Shown here in pieces: positions 28,020 to 41,413 of a stretch of 64,000 nt of DNA. Where the stretch lies: NCBI GenBank assembly GCA_016706685.1, contig JADJJE010000002.1, positions 1-64,000 of the forward strand, in the 5' to 3' direction. The notes under the pieces were generated by a model. It was not told the origin of the DNA. It was given only the letters and a program-made list of their open reading frames with translations, and did no database searches. The position numbers and the translations under genes were made by a program. The DNA is from Sandaracinaceae bacterium. GTDB taxonomy: Bacteria; Myxococcota_A; Polyangia; Polyangiales; Houyiibacteriaceae. Each line of letters starts with the position of its first letter. Positions within the stretch are counted from its first letter, which is position 1.

Positions 28020-28058
28020 CGCTAGCGCCCATCGGGGGGCGGTTGGTAGGCTCGGGGC

Positions 28059-29132
28059 GTGTTCAAGCTGTTCACGAACCACAAGGCCGGGCTGGCGGTG
28101 ACCGCTCGGACGCTGGGGCTCTCCCACGACGGGGGCCATTCGCTGAGCGGCGAGCACGACGGCATCCCCGTGGGGGTGCGCCTCTGGACGCAGAGCAACG
28201 GCGACAACACCAGCTATTACACGACGGTGCACGCAGGCCACCCCGTGCCGCTGCGCATGAGCCTCTCGGCCAGCCGGGTGGGTGCGGTGGGGCGCTTCGT
28301 CCGGTCCGCCCTCGGGGGCGAGGACATCGTCACGGGGCATCCCGAGTTCGACACGCACTTCCACGTGCGCGCCAGTGACCCGCAGCGTGCGGTCACCTTG
28401 CTCACCCAGCCGGCGCTGCGCGACGCCATGCTTTCTGTCCTGGGAGCGCGGCGCAACAACCTCATCGTGTCGGACCTGACCAGCAGCATCACCCTCAACG
28501 GCTGGCACTCCGATGTCGAGGAGCTGCGCGCCATCCTCAATAGCACCTATCCCGTGGCGTCTGCCGTGCGGCACGCCCGCGAGGTGGTGCCCCTCAGCGA
28601 CGCCGAGCGGCGCGCCCTGGACTCGCTGGCCGGCACCGCCACGGCGACGGGCCTGGCCCTGAACCCGCAGCAGCTCACGGTCACGGGCGCGCGGGGGCGC
28701 CGGCAGCTGGCGGTGCGCACCATCTATCAACCCGACGCGGGCTGGATCACCGAGTTCGAGGCGCGCTTCCCCGAGTCCCTCGGCGTGGGGCTGCGCCTGC
28801 TGCCGCAGCGGGGCCTGTTCAGCGCCATCGGTGAGCTCTTCGGCACGCAGGACATCGAGGTGGGCCACGCGCTCTTCGACTCCACCTTCAAGGTGAAGGG
28901 TCAGCCCGAGGCCAAGGTGGCGGAGCTGCTGAGCGGGACCGTGGCGGACCGCATCCTGCACCTCAGCCAGGTGGCTCGCGAGCTCCACGTGGGCGACGAG
29001 GGGGTGCGCGCCATCGCGGCGGGCCTGATGGACGAGACCGCCTCGCAGGTGCGCTCGATCGACGTGGTGGATGGGCTGGCCGGTGCCATCTCGGAGCGAG
29101 CCTGGGGCGGCGCGTCGGCGCCCTACCGGTGA
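28059..29132 (+). CDS. uncharacterised protein with an internally duplicated domain
   Basis: 357 residues from a GTG at 28059. Two halves match each other: GEDIVTGHPEFDTHFHV near residue 88 and TQDIEVGHALFDSTFKV near residue 264. Each is followed about 15 residues on by a Leu-rich helix (TLLTQPALRDAMLSVL and ELLSGTVADRILHLSQV). The pattern of D-I-GH-FD-F-V followed by a helix recalls DUF3137-like proteins, but I am not certain. No signal peptide or membrane segment is seen. The next gene begins 8 bases after the stop, so the two form a unit. Confidence 0.6.
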   Translation: MFKLFTNHKAGLAVTARTLGLSHDGGHSLSGEHDGIPVGVRLWTQSNGDNTSYYTTVHAGHPVPLRMSLSASRVGAVGRFVRSALGGEDIVTGHPEFDTHFHVRASDPQRAVTLLTQPALRDAMLSVLGARRNNLIVSDLTSSITLNGWHSDVEELRAILNSTYPVASAVRHAREVVPLSDAERRALDSLAGTATATGLALNPQQLTVTGARGRRQLAVRTIYQPDAGWITEFEARFPESLGVGLRLLPQRGLFSAIGELFGTQDIEVGHALFDSTFKVKGQPEAKVAELLSGTVADRILHLSQVARELHVGDEGVRAIAAGLMDETASQVRSIDVVDGLAGAISERAWGGASAPYR

Positions 29133-29139
29133 TGGCCAC

Positions 29140-30016
29140 GTGAGCCACTGGATCGACGAGGACCTCGCCGAGGTGAAGACGCTGACGCTCGAGTCGGGCG
29201 GGGTGCGCGTGGGCAAGTGCCTGGTGCCCTGGGATGCCGTGCTGGGCGCGTTGGCGCTGCCCGCCGAGGAGCCCAAGCAGCTCCACGTCCTGGCGCCACG
29301 GCGCCCTCCTGCGCCGCCATGGTTCACGGTCACTGCGGAGCAGCTGCCGGCCGAGCTGCGTGAAGGGGGCCTCGGTGGCCTCGCCCAGCGCATCGAGGCG
29401 CGCGCGCGCGTCGGGTCCTACCGTGATCATGCCGGGCAGCGGCCCGTCCTCGGCCCCAGCGACCTGCTGGCGCGGGTGCTCTCGCACGACGACCTGCCGG
29501 GCGCGCTCGAGGTCCCGGTGGGTCACGGGCCGGGCGCGGGCTTCAACCGCTTTCTGGCCTCGGCCGCCAGCGCCACGGCAGGCACCGCCACGGCACTGGT
29601 GGCGGGGCTCACGCTGTTCCCCTCGCTGGCAGGGGTGATGGGCGGCGTGGGGATGCTCATGGGGGCGGCGGCGCCAGCGGGCTGGCACCTCCTGCAGCGC
29701 CGCATGCGACGCAAGCCCCGTGTCTTGGTGCTGGCGCCGGACGGCTGCGTCATCGGCTTCCCGAGCGGCGTGCGCGCGTTCGCGTGGGGCGAGATCGAGG
29801 GCTTTGGCGAGACCGCGGCGGCCCTGCCGGGGCGCTTGCGGCCGCTCTACCCGCACCTCGAGGTCACGCTGCGCGCGGCGGAGCCCTTGGGCAGCGACCC
29901 CGCACAACCCACCGCGCGCACGTCGCGTGGGCGGCTCGCGGCCGCGTGGTTCGATGCCCCCTCCCGCTCATCATTCGGGTGGCCGAGGCGTACCGGGTGC
30001 GGCAGAGCCGCGCGCG

Positions 30017-30020
<4 letters not shown>
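29140..30020 (+). CDS. uncharacterised protein with a central hydrophobic region (one frameshift)
   Basis: About 293 residues from a GTG at 29140, with a frame change near 29955. Corrected, the end reads PLIIRVAEAYRVRQSRAR, and the TGA overlaps the ATG of the helicase gene. Residues about 135-185 are hydrophobic and glycine-rich (GTATALVAGLTLFPSLAGVMGG), enough for two membrane passes. The following ~100 residues form a PH-like or YcxB-like soluble part (VLAPDGCVIGFPSGVRAFAWGEIEGF). Family not recognised. It is coupled to the gene on each side. Confidence 0.55.
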
Positions 30021-32836
<2,816 letters not shown>

Positions 32837-33272
32837 CCTGTGACGGTCCCGTTCATCGTTGTCGTTGTCGCGGTCGTTGTCGTTGTCGACTGCGGCGACG
32901 GCGACGTCACCGTCTGCGCTCAGGGCATCTAGTCCGCTCGCCATTCGCCCTCGCACGAGCGGAACGGCTGGCGGTTGGACCGTCGCCGACATCGGCCACG
33001 TCGCCGTCGCCGTCGCCGTCAAGGACCACGCCCACGACCACGTCCACGCCCACGTGGACGACACCGGAATGCCACGTCCGGGTGGGGCGGATCCTGCCGT
33101 CCATGGGCTCGAAATGGACCTGGTCGGCCGGGCGGCCTGTTCGCGCGCAGCACAGGAATTGCGCCGTATTTTCGACCACTTACGACCGCAGCTTACGGTT
33201 GCTCGCGGACCCCGCAAAGAGTACACTGCGGCCGACTTCGCGGGCCTGTGTCCCGCTCGATCCAAGGGCTCC
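32837..33272 (+). other. 436-base intergenic region before gyrB with degenerate hexamer repeats
   Basis: No gene is supported here. CGTTGT-type hexamers occupy 32857-32886 (five units), GTCGCC units 33000-33020, and NNCCAC units 33024-33053. The first and second sets are partly complementary (GACGGCGACG against CGCCGTC), so a long hairpin could form. The gyrB promoter candidate lies in the last 75 bases. Confidence 0.6.
33199..33227 (+). promoter_or_regulatory. candidate gyrB promoter
   Basis: TTGCTC at 33199-33204, a 17-base spacer and TACACT at 33222-33227, 45 bases before the ATG. The -10 string GTACACTGCGG recurs before the RTX gene, and TACACT recurs at 36338. Confidence 0.4.
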
Positions 33273-35752
<2,480 letters not shown>

Positions 35753-35753
<1 letters not shown>

Positions 35754-36277
35754 TGTTCTACGACCTCGGCGAGCGCCGCGTGACCGTCCTGGGAGATGTG
35801 TTCGTGGCCCCCACGGCGGCCGTGATCGGCAGCGTGGTGCTGCACCAAGACAGCAGCGTGTGGTGGGGCGCCGTCCTCCGCGGCGACTCGGACATCATCA
35901 CCGTCGGCCCCGAGACCAACGTGCAGGACAACGCCGTGCTGCACGCCGACCCGGGCTTCCCGCTCACGCTGGGGCGCGGCGTCACCATCGGGCACCACGC
36001 CATGGTGCACGGCTGCACCGTGGGCGACCACAGCCTCATCGGCATCCACGCGGTCATCCTGAACGGCGCGGTCATCGGCAAGCACTGCGTCATCGGCGCC
36101 AACGCGCTCATCGCCGAGGGCAAGGTCATCCCCGACGGCTCGCTGGTGATGGGCTCGCCCGGCAAGATCGTGCGCACGCTGGACGAGAGCGCGTGGGCGG
36201 GCCTGCACCGCTCGGCCGCCGTCTACGTGGCCAACGGGCGGCGCTATCGCGAGCAGCTCACCATGCGCGGCGCATGA
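35753..36277 (+). CDS. gamma carbonic anhydrase family protein
   Basis: 174 residues. The left-handed beta-helix hexapeptide repeats are evident: VFVAPTAAVIGSVVLHQDSSVWWGAVLRGD, NVQDNAVLHAD, TIGHHAMVHGCTVGDHSLIGIHAVILNGAVIGKHCVIGANA. The zinc ligands His of VLHAD and the two His of GHHAMVHG are present. Family members (YrdA, PaaY, Cam-like) are hexapeptide trimers; some are carbonic anhydrases and others have no measured activity. It overlaps the gyrB stop by one base, so it is translated with it. Confidence 0.9.
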
Positions 36278-36315
36278 AATCGCATGCAGGCGGCCCACAC
36301 CGCCGCGGACCCGCA

Positions 36316-36343
36316 TTGACACCAGCGCGCTCCCCTCTACACT
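36316..36343 (+). promoter_or_regulatory. sigma-70-type promoter, probably leaderless
   Basis: Perfect TTGACA at 36316-36321, a 16-base spacer, and TACACT at 36338-36343. The expected transcription start is within about 3 bases of the ATG at 36353, and there is no Shine-Dalgarno sequence. Confidence 0.55.
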
Positions 36344-36352
36344 CGGCCACCT

Positions 36353-36703
36353 ATGTCCAGCTCCGACCAGCTCCTCGACAAGCGCATCCTCGACCGCAAC
36401 ATGGCCAAGGGCCTCGTGACCCAGAAGGAGGTGGACAAGCACCTCGCCGCGCTGCCGGACAAGAGCACCAACGCGGAGTACGTGGATCCGGCCGCCAGCC
36501 TGGCCGAGGAGCTCGAGGCCATCGAGGGTCTGCTCACCCAGCAGGCTGCCCGTCAGAGCGCGGCCGCGGCCGCCAGCGCCGCCCGCCGCAGCGCGAGCGA
36601 AGACTCCGGCGATGATGACGACGACGACCTCGACGACGACGACCTCGATGACGAGGACGACGAAGACGAAGACGAAGCGGACGACGAAGCCACCGAGGCC
36701 TGA
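36353..36703 (+). CDS. small protein with acidic C-terminal tail
   Basis: 116 residues. The first ~60 are helical (QLLDKRILDRNMAKGLVTQKEVDKHLAALPD, then AEELEAIEGLLT). An Ala-rich linker follows, and the last ~30 residues are almost only Asp/Glu. Similar short proteins with a KG-VTQKEVDKHLAALPD motif sit near DUF1844 genes in some myxobacteria as far as I recall, but no function is known. It has its own strong promoter and probably no leader. The acidic tail suggests electrostatic contact with a basic partner. Confidence 0.7.
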   Translation: MSSSDQLLDKRILDRNMAKGLVTQKEVDKHLAALPDKSTNAEYVDPAASLAEELEAIEGLLTQQAARQSAAAAASAARRSASEDSGDDDDDDLDDDDLDDEDDEDEDEADDEATEA

Positions 36704-36724
36704 GCGCCGACCGAGGGAGCAACC

Positions 36725-37009
36725 ATGAGCGGCCCCGAGAGCAACGACGACCTCGAAGACAACGACGCCCCGGCGATCGACTTCAACACCTTCGTGCTCT
36801 CGCTGAGCGCCTCGGCGCTGGTGGACATGGGCGCCATCGCGGTGGATGGCGTGAAGGCCGAGAAGAACCTGCCGCTCGCCCGCCACACCATCGAGTGCTT
36901 GGTGCTGCTGGAGCGCAAGACGGCGGGGAACCTCACCGGCGAGGAAGAGCGCCTGTTGGCTCAGGTGCTGGACGACCTGCGGGCGAAGTACCGCGCCGCT
37001 GGCGGCTGA
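36725..37009 (+). CDS. DUF1844 protein
   Basis: 94 residues. The DUF1844 pattern is clear: IDFNTFVLSLSASALVDMGAI, NLPLARHTIECLVLLERKT, and LTGEEERLLAQVLDDLRAKYR. The family is small and helical and common in deltaproteobacteria-type genomes, without assigned function. The start is preceded by GAGGGAGCAACC, a good Shine-Dalgarno. It follows the acidic-tail gene by 21 bases. Confidence 0.9.
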   Translation: MSGPESNDDLEDNDAPAIDFNTFVLSLSASALVDMGAIAVDGVKAEKNLPLARHTIECLVLLERKTAGNLTGEEERLLAQVLDDLRAKYRAAGG

Positions 37010-37084
37010 GTTCGCGGCTAGGCAAGGGTGCCTGCATGGCAGCCACCGCGCCATGGGCCAAGCTGGGCCTGTGAGCCACGCGTC

Positions 37085-38107
37085 ATGACCTTCGCGCATC
37101 CCCTGCCCCCCATTGCCATCGAGCACGTGCTGAGCGATCCGGGCGAGGTGCACACGCTCATCGCGAACGGCTCACCGTACTACTCGGTGCAGCGCTACGT
37201 GGAGAGCCTGGACCAGCTCCGCGCGCTCTCGGAGGCCGGCCAAGACGACCGCAGGGCGCCGCACAAGCCCATGCTGGTGGCCCCCTGGTTCCGCGGCGAC
37301 TGGTGTGTGCCCGGCCGGCCGCACGTGCCTGGCGTGGCGCGCTTCCTCGAGCACCCCGCCTTCCACTCGGCCGCGCAGCAGCTGTTCGGCGCTGCCGTGG
37401 TGCGGCCCGAGCACGTGTACGTGAACCTCAACCCGCCGCTGCCCAAGGTGGACCCGGGCCACGTGGACGTGCCGTCCTTTCGCGGCGCCACGCGCGCGCG
37501 CCTGCCCGTGTGGCTGCTGCAGGTCATGCACAAGTCGGAGCTGTTCGGCGCGTGGTACGTGCCCACGGCCACGGCCGTCTCGTGGTTCTATGCCGGGCAG
37601 GGCGGGGGCTTCACCTACTGGCCCGACGGGCCGGACGCGCCGCCGCGCTCGCGCCCGTGCATGAGCAACACCGCGCTCATGGGCGACAACGACCACATGT
37701 TCCACGCCGTGGAGGCGGTGGGCGGGAGCGACCGCGAGGTGCCCATGGGCCTCACGCTGGACGCCACGCTGCGCGTCACGGACGAGGGCTACGCGCTCGA
37801 GGACCGTGTGCGCGACGCCGCGGGCAAGCCCACCGGCGAGGTGGTCACGCGCAAGTCCTACACGCGCGACGAGGTGCGCATCAGCGTGTCCTGGAAGGCG
37901 CTCTGCTTCGCCACCGAGCAGGAGGCCGCGCGCTACGACGCGGGGGAAGACGCGCTCAGCGACGAGCGCATCTTGCAGACCTTCGTGGACGACCTGCGCG
38001 CCCGCGGGGCCAGCTTCGAGGAGCCCACCGACCTGCACTCGAGCCCGGAGTTCACCGCGCTCCTCACGCGCACCTACCGCCGCGCGCCACGGGTGTTCAG
38101 CGCATGA
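37085..38107 (+). CDS. uncharacterised protein, possible Fe(II)/2-oxoglutarate-type enzyme
   Basis: 340 residues from the ATG at 37085. An HxD motif (GHVDVPSFRG, near residue 127) and a distal HMFHAVEAVGG near residue 206 might form a 2-His-1-Asp iron site as in phytanoyl-CoA dioxygenase-like proteins. FYAGQGGGFTYWPDGP lies between them. A conserved Arg near the distal His for 2-oxoglutarate binding is not certain. The C-terminus is helical. No membrane segment is seen. It is coupled by ATGA to hemW, but I cannot connect it to heme metabolism. Confidence 0.55.
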   Translation: MTFAHPLPPIAIEHVLSDPGEVHTLIANGSPYYSVQRYVESLDQLRALSEAGQDDRRAPHKPMLVAPWFRGDWCVPGRPHVPGVARFLEHPAFHSAAQQLFGAAVVRPEHVYVNLNPPLPKVDPGHVDVPSFRGATRARLPVWLLQVMHKSELFGAWYVPTATAVSWFYAGQGGGFTYWPDGPDAPPRSRPCMSNTALMGDNDHMFHAVEAVGGSDREVPMGLTLDATLRVTDEGYALEDRVRDAAGKPTGEVVTRKSYTRDEVRISVSWKALCFATEQEAARYDAGEDALSDERILQTFVDDLRARGASFEEPTDLHSSPEFTALLTRTYRRAPRVFSA

Positions 38108-39322
38108 GCGGCGAGACCCCGAGCGGCCCCGAGAGCGCCATCCCCACGGTGCTCGAGCGCGAGGCCACCCAGACCTCGGTCTACGTGCACTTCCCCTACT
38201 GCGCGCGGAAGTGCCCGTACTGCGACTTCGCCACGCGCGGTCTCCCGGCCAGCAGCATCCCGCACGTGGAGTACGCGGACGCGGTGCTGGCCGAGCTGCG
38301 CGAGCGCGCTGAACAGCTGCGCGGGGCGCACGCTGCGCTCCGTGTTCTTCGGCGGCGGCACCCCATCGCTGTGGGACACGGCGCAGCTGGGGCGCACCCT
38401 TGCCGGCATCTTGGAAGCGTTCCCCGACCGGGCCAGCGACCTCGAGATCACCGTGGAGTGCAACCCCAGCAGCTTCAGCGACGACAAGGCGCGCGCGCTC
38501 GCCGACGCGGGCGTCAACCGCGTGTCGCTGGGCGTGCAGTCCATGAACGACGAGCGCCTGCGCTTCCTGGGGCGGCTGCACGACAGCGAGCAAGCGCTCG
38601 CGGCGCTGCGCGTGGCCACCTGGAACTTCAAGCGGGTGAGCGCGGACTTCATGTTCGGCATGCCGGATCAAGAGAGCGCCGCCCTGCGCGACGAGCTGGC
38701 GCGCGTGCTGGACCTCGGGGTGCACCACGTCTCTTGCTACGCGCTGACCATCGAGCCCGACACGCACTTCGGCGCGCTGCACCGCGAGGGCAAGCTGCGC
38801 GTGGCCAGCGAGGACCACTACGCCGACATGTTCCAGGCCGCCGAGCGCGCCTTCGCGGGGCAGGGCCTGGCCCACTACGAGGTGAGCAACTACGCGGTGC
38901 CCGGCGAGGAGAGCCGCCACAACCTGCACTACTGGCGCGGCGGCGACTACCTGGGCCTGGGCGCGGCGGCGGTGGGCTGCTTGCGATCGGCGCCGGGGCA
39001 CGCGGAGCGCTACAAGAACCTCACCGACGGCCACGCCTACGTGCGCCGCGAAGCCGAGCGAGACGGCCCGCGCGAGGCCGAGCGCGAGGTGCTGGACGGG
39101 GCCACCCTGCTGCGGGAGTCGCTCATGCTGGGGCTGCGCACGGCGGAGGGCGTGGACGTGGACTTCGCCGAGGCGCGCGCCGGCATCCCGCTCGCCACCG
39201 GGCGTGAGCAGGCGCTCGCGCGGGCCACGCGGCTGGGCCAGGTGCAGCTGCGCGATGGGCGGCTGCGTGTGCCCCGTGAACAATGGCTCGCGCTCGACGG
39301 CATCGTCGCGTCACTCTTCTAG
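38104..39322 (+). CDS. hemW: HemW-like radical SAM protein (one frameshift)
   Basis: About 406 residues when the frame is corrected near 38335. The radical SAM cluster motif CARKCPYC sits near residue 35 after VYVHFPYC. Beyond the break come SVFFGGGTPSLW, VTVECNPSS-like strands, VNRVSLGVQSMNDERL and the HemW C-terminus HYEVSNYAVPGEESRHNLHYWRGGDYLGLGAAAVG. HemW proteins bind heme and S-adenosylmethionine and act as heme chaperones. They are often mis-annotated as coproporphyrinogen III dehydrogenase, and lack of HemN activity cannot be tested from sequence. The gene is followed by a CcmA/CcmB-like pair. Confidence 0.85.
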
Positions 39323-39334
39323 CGGAACGCCCCC

Positions 39335-40045
39335 ATGACCGAGCGCCCCGCCCCGACCCCCACGCCGCCCGTGCGCGCCGAGAAGCTCACCAAGCTCTAC
39401 GGCACCACGCGCGCTCTCTTGGACTTCGACGGCAGCTTCGCGCCCGGCGCGGTGACCGTGGTGGAGGGCCCCAACGGCTCGGGCAAGAGCACGCTGCTGG
39501 CGTTGCTGGCGCAGACCGCGCGGCCCACCAGCGGCCAGGTGCACTACGGCGCGGAGCTCGCGTCGCCCACCGCGCTGCGCGCCGCCGTGGGCATGGTGGC
39601 GCACGACGCCATGCTCTACCCGGACCTCACGGGCCTCGAGAACCTGGCGCTCTATGCAGAGCTCTACTCGGTGCCCACGTCGCAGCAGCGCATCGAGGAG
39701 CTGCGCGCGCGCTTCGGCGTGGGCGGCTTCGCCGAGCGGCCGGTGCGCACGTACTCGCGTGGCCAGCAGCAGCGCGTGGCGCTCTGCCGTGCGCTGCTGC
39801 ACGCGCCCAGCATCCTGCTGCTGGACGAGCCCACCAACGGCCTCGACACCGACTCGGTGAAGCGCCTGGTAGACGCCGTGGTGGTCGAGCGCGCGCGTGG
39901 GGCCATCCAGATCCTGGTCACGCATGACCGCGCCTTCGCCGACCGCGTGGCCGACGCCCGCATCGCGCTGCGCGCAGGGCGCCGCATCACCGTGGACCCT
40001 GCGTCGAGCGCTCCCTATCGCGCCGAGCCAGGGGTCACGGCATGA
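39335..40045 (+). CDS. ccmA: CcmA-like ABC transporter ATP-binding protein
   Basis: 236 residues. Walker A is GPNGSGKST, the signature is YSRGQQQRVALCRALLHAP, Walker B is LLLDEPTNGLDTDS and the H-loop is VTHDRAFADR. The next gene is a CcmB-like permease overlapping by ATGA, which is the basis for the CcmA name. CcmAB act with CcmC/D in cytochrome c maturation, where ATP hydrolysis releases holo-CcmE. No ccmC, ccmD or ccmE is seen nearby, so the symbol is tentative and another exporter role is possible. Confidence 0.75.
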   Translation: MTERPAPTPTPPVRAEKLTKLYGTTRALLDFDGSFAPGAVTVVEGPNGSGKSTLLALLAQTARPTSGQVHYGAELASPTALRAAVGMVAHDAMLYPDLTGLENLALYAELYSVPTSQQRIEELRARFGVGGFAERPVRTYSRGQQQRVALCRALLHAPSILLLDEPTNGLDTDSVKRLVDAVVVERARGAIQILVTHDRAFADRVADARIALRAGRRITVDPASSAPYRAEPGVTA

Positions 40046-40737
40046 GCGCTCGCGCTCCCATCGGGCTCTTGGCAGGCGCCCTGATCATCGCCAAGAAAGA
40101 CTTGCGCATCGAGGCCCGCACGCGCGAGGTCACGGCCACCACGGGGCTCTTCGCGCTGCTGGTGGTGGTCATGGCGGCGCTGTCGTTCTACCTCACGCAG
40201 GACCTCGCGCGGCAGGTGGCCCCGGGGGTGCTGTTCGTCTCGCTCAGCTTCGCGGGCGTGCTGGGCATGGGCCGCAGCTGGGCCCGCGAGCGCGAGCTGG
40301 GCGCCCTGCGCGGCCTGCTCATGAGCCCCATCCCGCGCGCCTCCATCTACCTGGGCAAGCTGGTCTCCACCACGCTGTTCCTCGGGCTCATCGCGCTCCT
40401 GCTGCTGCCCATCGTGGGCGTCTTCTTCCACCTCGAGCCGGACCTCACGCTGCTGGTGGTGGCGGGCATCACGCTGCTCACCTGCTTCGGCTTCGCCGCC
40501 GCCGGCACGCTCTTCGCGGCGCTCACCGTGCAGACTCGCGCGCGCGACCTGATGCTGAGCGTGGTGGTCTTCCCGCTGGTCACGCCCACCTTGCTGGCCG
40601 GCGTGCTGGGCGCCCGCGAGGTGCTGGGCGGCGCGCCCATCAGCGAGGCGCTCGACTGGATGCTGCTGCTCGGCGCGTGCGACCTGCTGTTCCTGTCGGC
40701 GGGCGTGCTGCTGTTCGACACGCTGCTGTCGGACTGA
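40042..40737 (+). CDS. ccmB: CcmB-like heme exporter membrane protein
   Basis: 231 residues with six membrane segments. Landmarks are KKDLRIEARTRE at the start, FVSLSFAGVLGMGRSW and ELGALRGLLMSPIPRASIYLGKLVSTTLF, which is the CcmB cytoplasmic loop pattern, ending VVVFPLVTPTLLAGV. It pairs with the ATPase just upstream. It ends 6 bases before the stop of the convergent TVP38-type gene. Confidence 0.82.
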   Translation: MSARAPIGLLAGALIIAKKDLRIEARTREVTATTGLFALLVVVMAALSFYLTQDLARQVAPGVLFVSLSFAGVLGMGRSWARERELGALRGLLMSPIPRASIYLGKLVSTTLFLGLIALLLLPIVGVFFHLEPDLTLLVVAGITLLTCFGFAAAGTLFAALTVQTRARDLMLSVVVFPLVTPTLLAGVLGAREVLGGAPISEALDWMLLLGACDLLFLSAGVLLFDTLLSD

Positions 40738-40743
40738 GGGGCG

Positions 40744-41361
40744 TCAGCCCGCCGCGAGCCCCGACCACTCGAGCACCCACTCGGTGGCCAGCGCGCAGCC
40801 CACGGCCCACGGGATGAGCCCGATGAACGAGCCGATGACGTACTCGCGCAGGCGCACGCTCGACATGCCCAGCGCGTAATTCAGCACCGGCGAGAACGCG
40901 AACACCATGCGCAGCACGGTGACCACGGCGATGGGCCGCTCGCCCAGCAGCTCCATGACCTTGCGCATGATGGGCCACTTGATCTCGCCGAGCGGCTGAC
41001 CGCCCACGCGCCGCACCAGCACGAACGTGAAGGTGACGGAGATGACGCCGCCCACGAAGCCCGCCACGCCGCCGCCCACGGAGCCATAGGCCACCACGGC
41101 GGCCAGCATGAACACCAGGCCCGGGATGTGGACCAGCTCGCCCACGCAGAAGACCACCAGGAAGAGCAGGAAGCCCAGCACGCCGAGCTCGCTCATGAAC
41201 GCCCGGATCTTGGGGACGGTCAGGTGATCGGTGAGCCCGGTGACCTTCCCGAGGACCACCAGGCCCACCAGCACCACGGCGAGCACGATGAGCCGCCACG
41301 TCTTCTTCGGTTCTGCGGGCGGGTGCACCACCACGTCGTCGTTGGACACGGCGCGCACCAT
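40744..41361 (-). CDS. TVP38/TMEM64-family (VTT domain) membrane protein
   Basis: 205 residues from the ATG at 41361. Five or six membrane segments follow a short hydrophilic N-terminus. The VTT core reads CVGELVHIPGLVFMLAAVVAYGSVGGGVAGFVGG, then RMVFAFSPVLNYALGMSSVRLREYVIGSFIGLIPW, the family signature. DedA/VTT proteins support membrane lipid flipping or homeostasis; the substrate of this one is unknown. It is divergent from the GGDEF gene and convergent with ccmB. Confidence 0.85.
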   Translation of the reverse strand: MVRAVSNDDVVVHPPAEPKKTWRLIVLAVVLVGLVVLGKVTGLTDHLTVPKIRAFMSELGVLGFLLFLVVFCVGELVHIPGLVFMLAAVVAYGSVGGGVAGFVGGVISVTFTFVLVRRVGGQPLGEIKWPIMRKVMELLGERPIAVVTVLRMVFAFSPVLNYALGMSSVRLREYVIGSFIGLIPWAVGCALATEWVLEWSGLAAG

Positions 41362-41378
41362 AGCAGGCCCCGGTCCAC

Positions 41379-41406
41379 TTGCCGTGCGACACCAGCGGGG
41401 TACACC
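41379..41406 (+). promoter_or_regulatory. candidate leaderless promoter of the GGDEF gene
   Basis: TTGCCG at 41379-41384, a 16-base spacer, and TACACC at 41401-41406. The GTG start is at 41414, so transcription would begin essentially at the start codon. No Shine-Dalgarno is present. Confidence 0.35.
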
Positions 41407-41413
41407 CCCAGCT

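Noticed and set aside
32850..33060. CRISPR-like array before gyrB
   Set aside because: The repeats are 6-base degenerate units without unique spacers, and there are no cas genes.
36600..36700. Asp/Glu run at the end of the 36353 gene as a sequencing artefact
   Set aside because: Codon usage varies (GAT, GAC, GAA, GAG), the frame is kept and the stop is followed by a normal Shine-Dalgarno for the next gene, so it is a real acidic tail.
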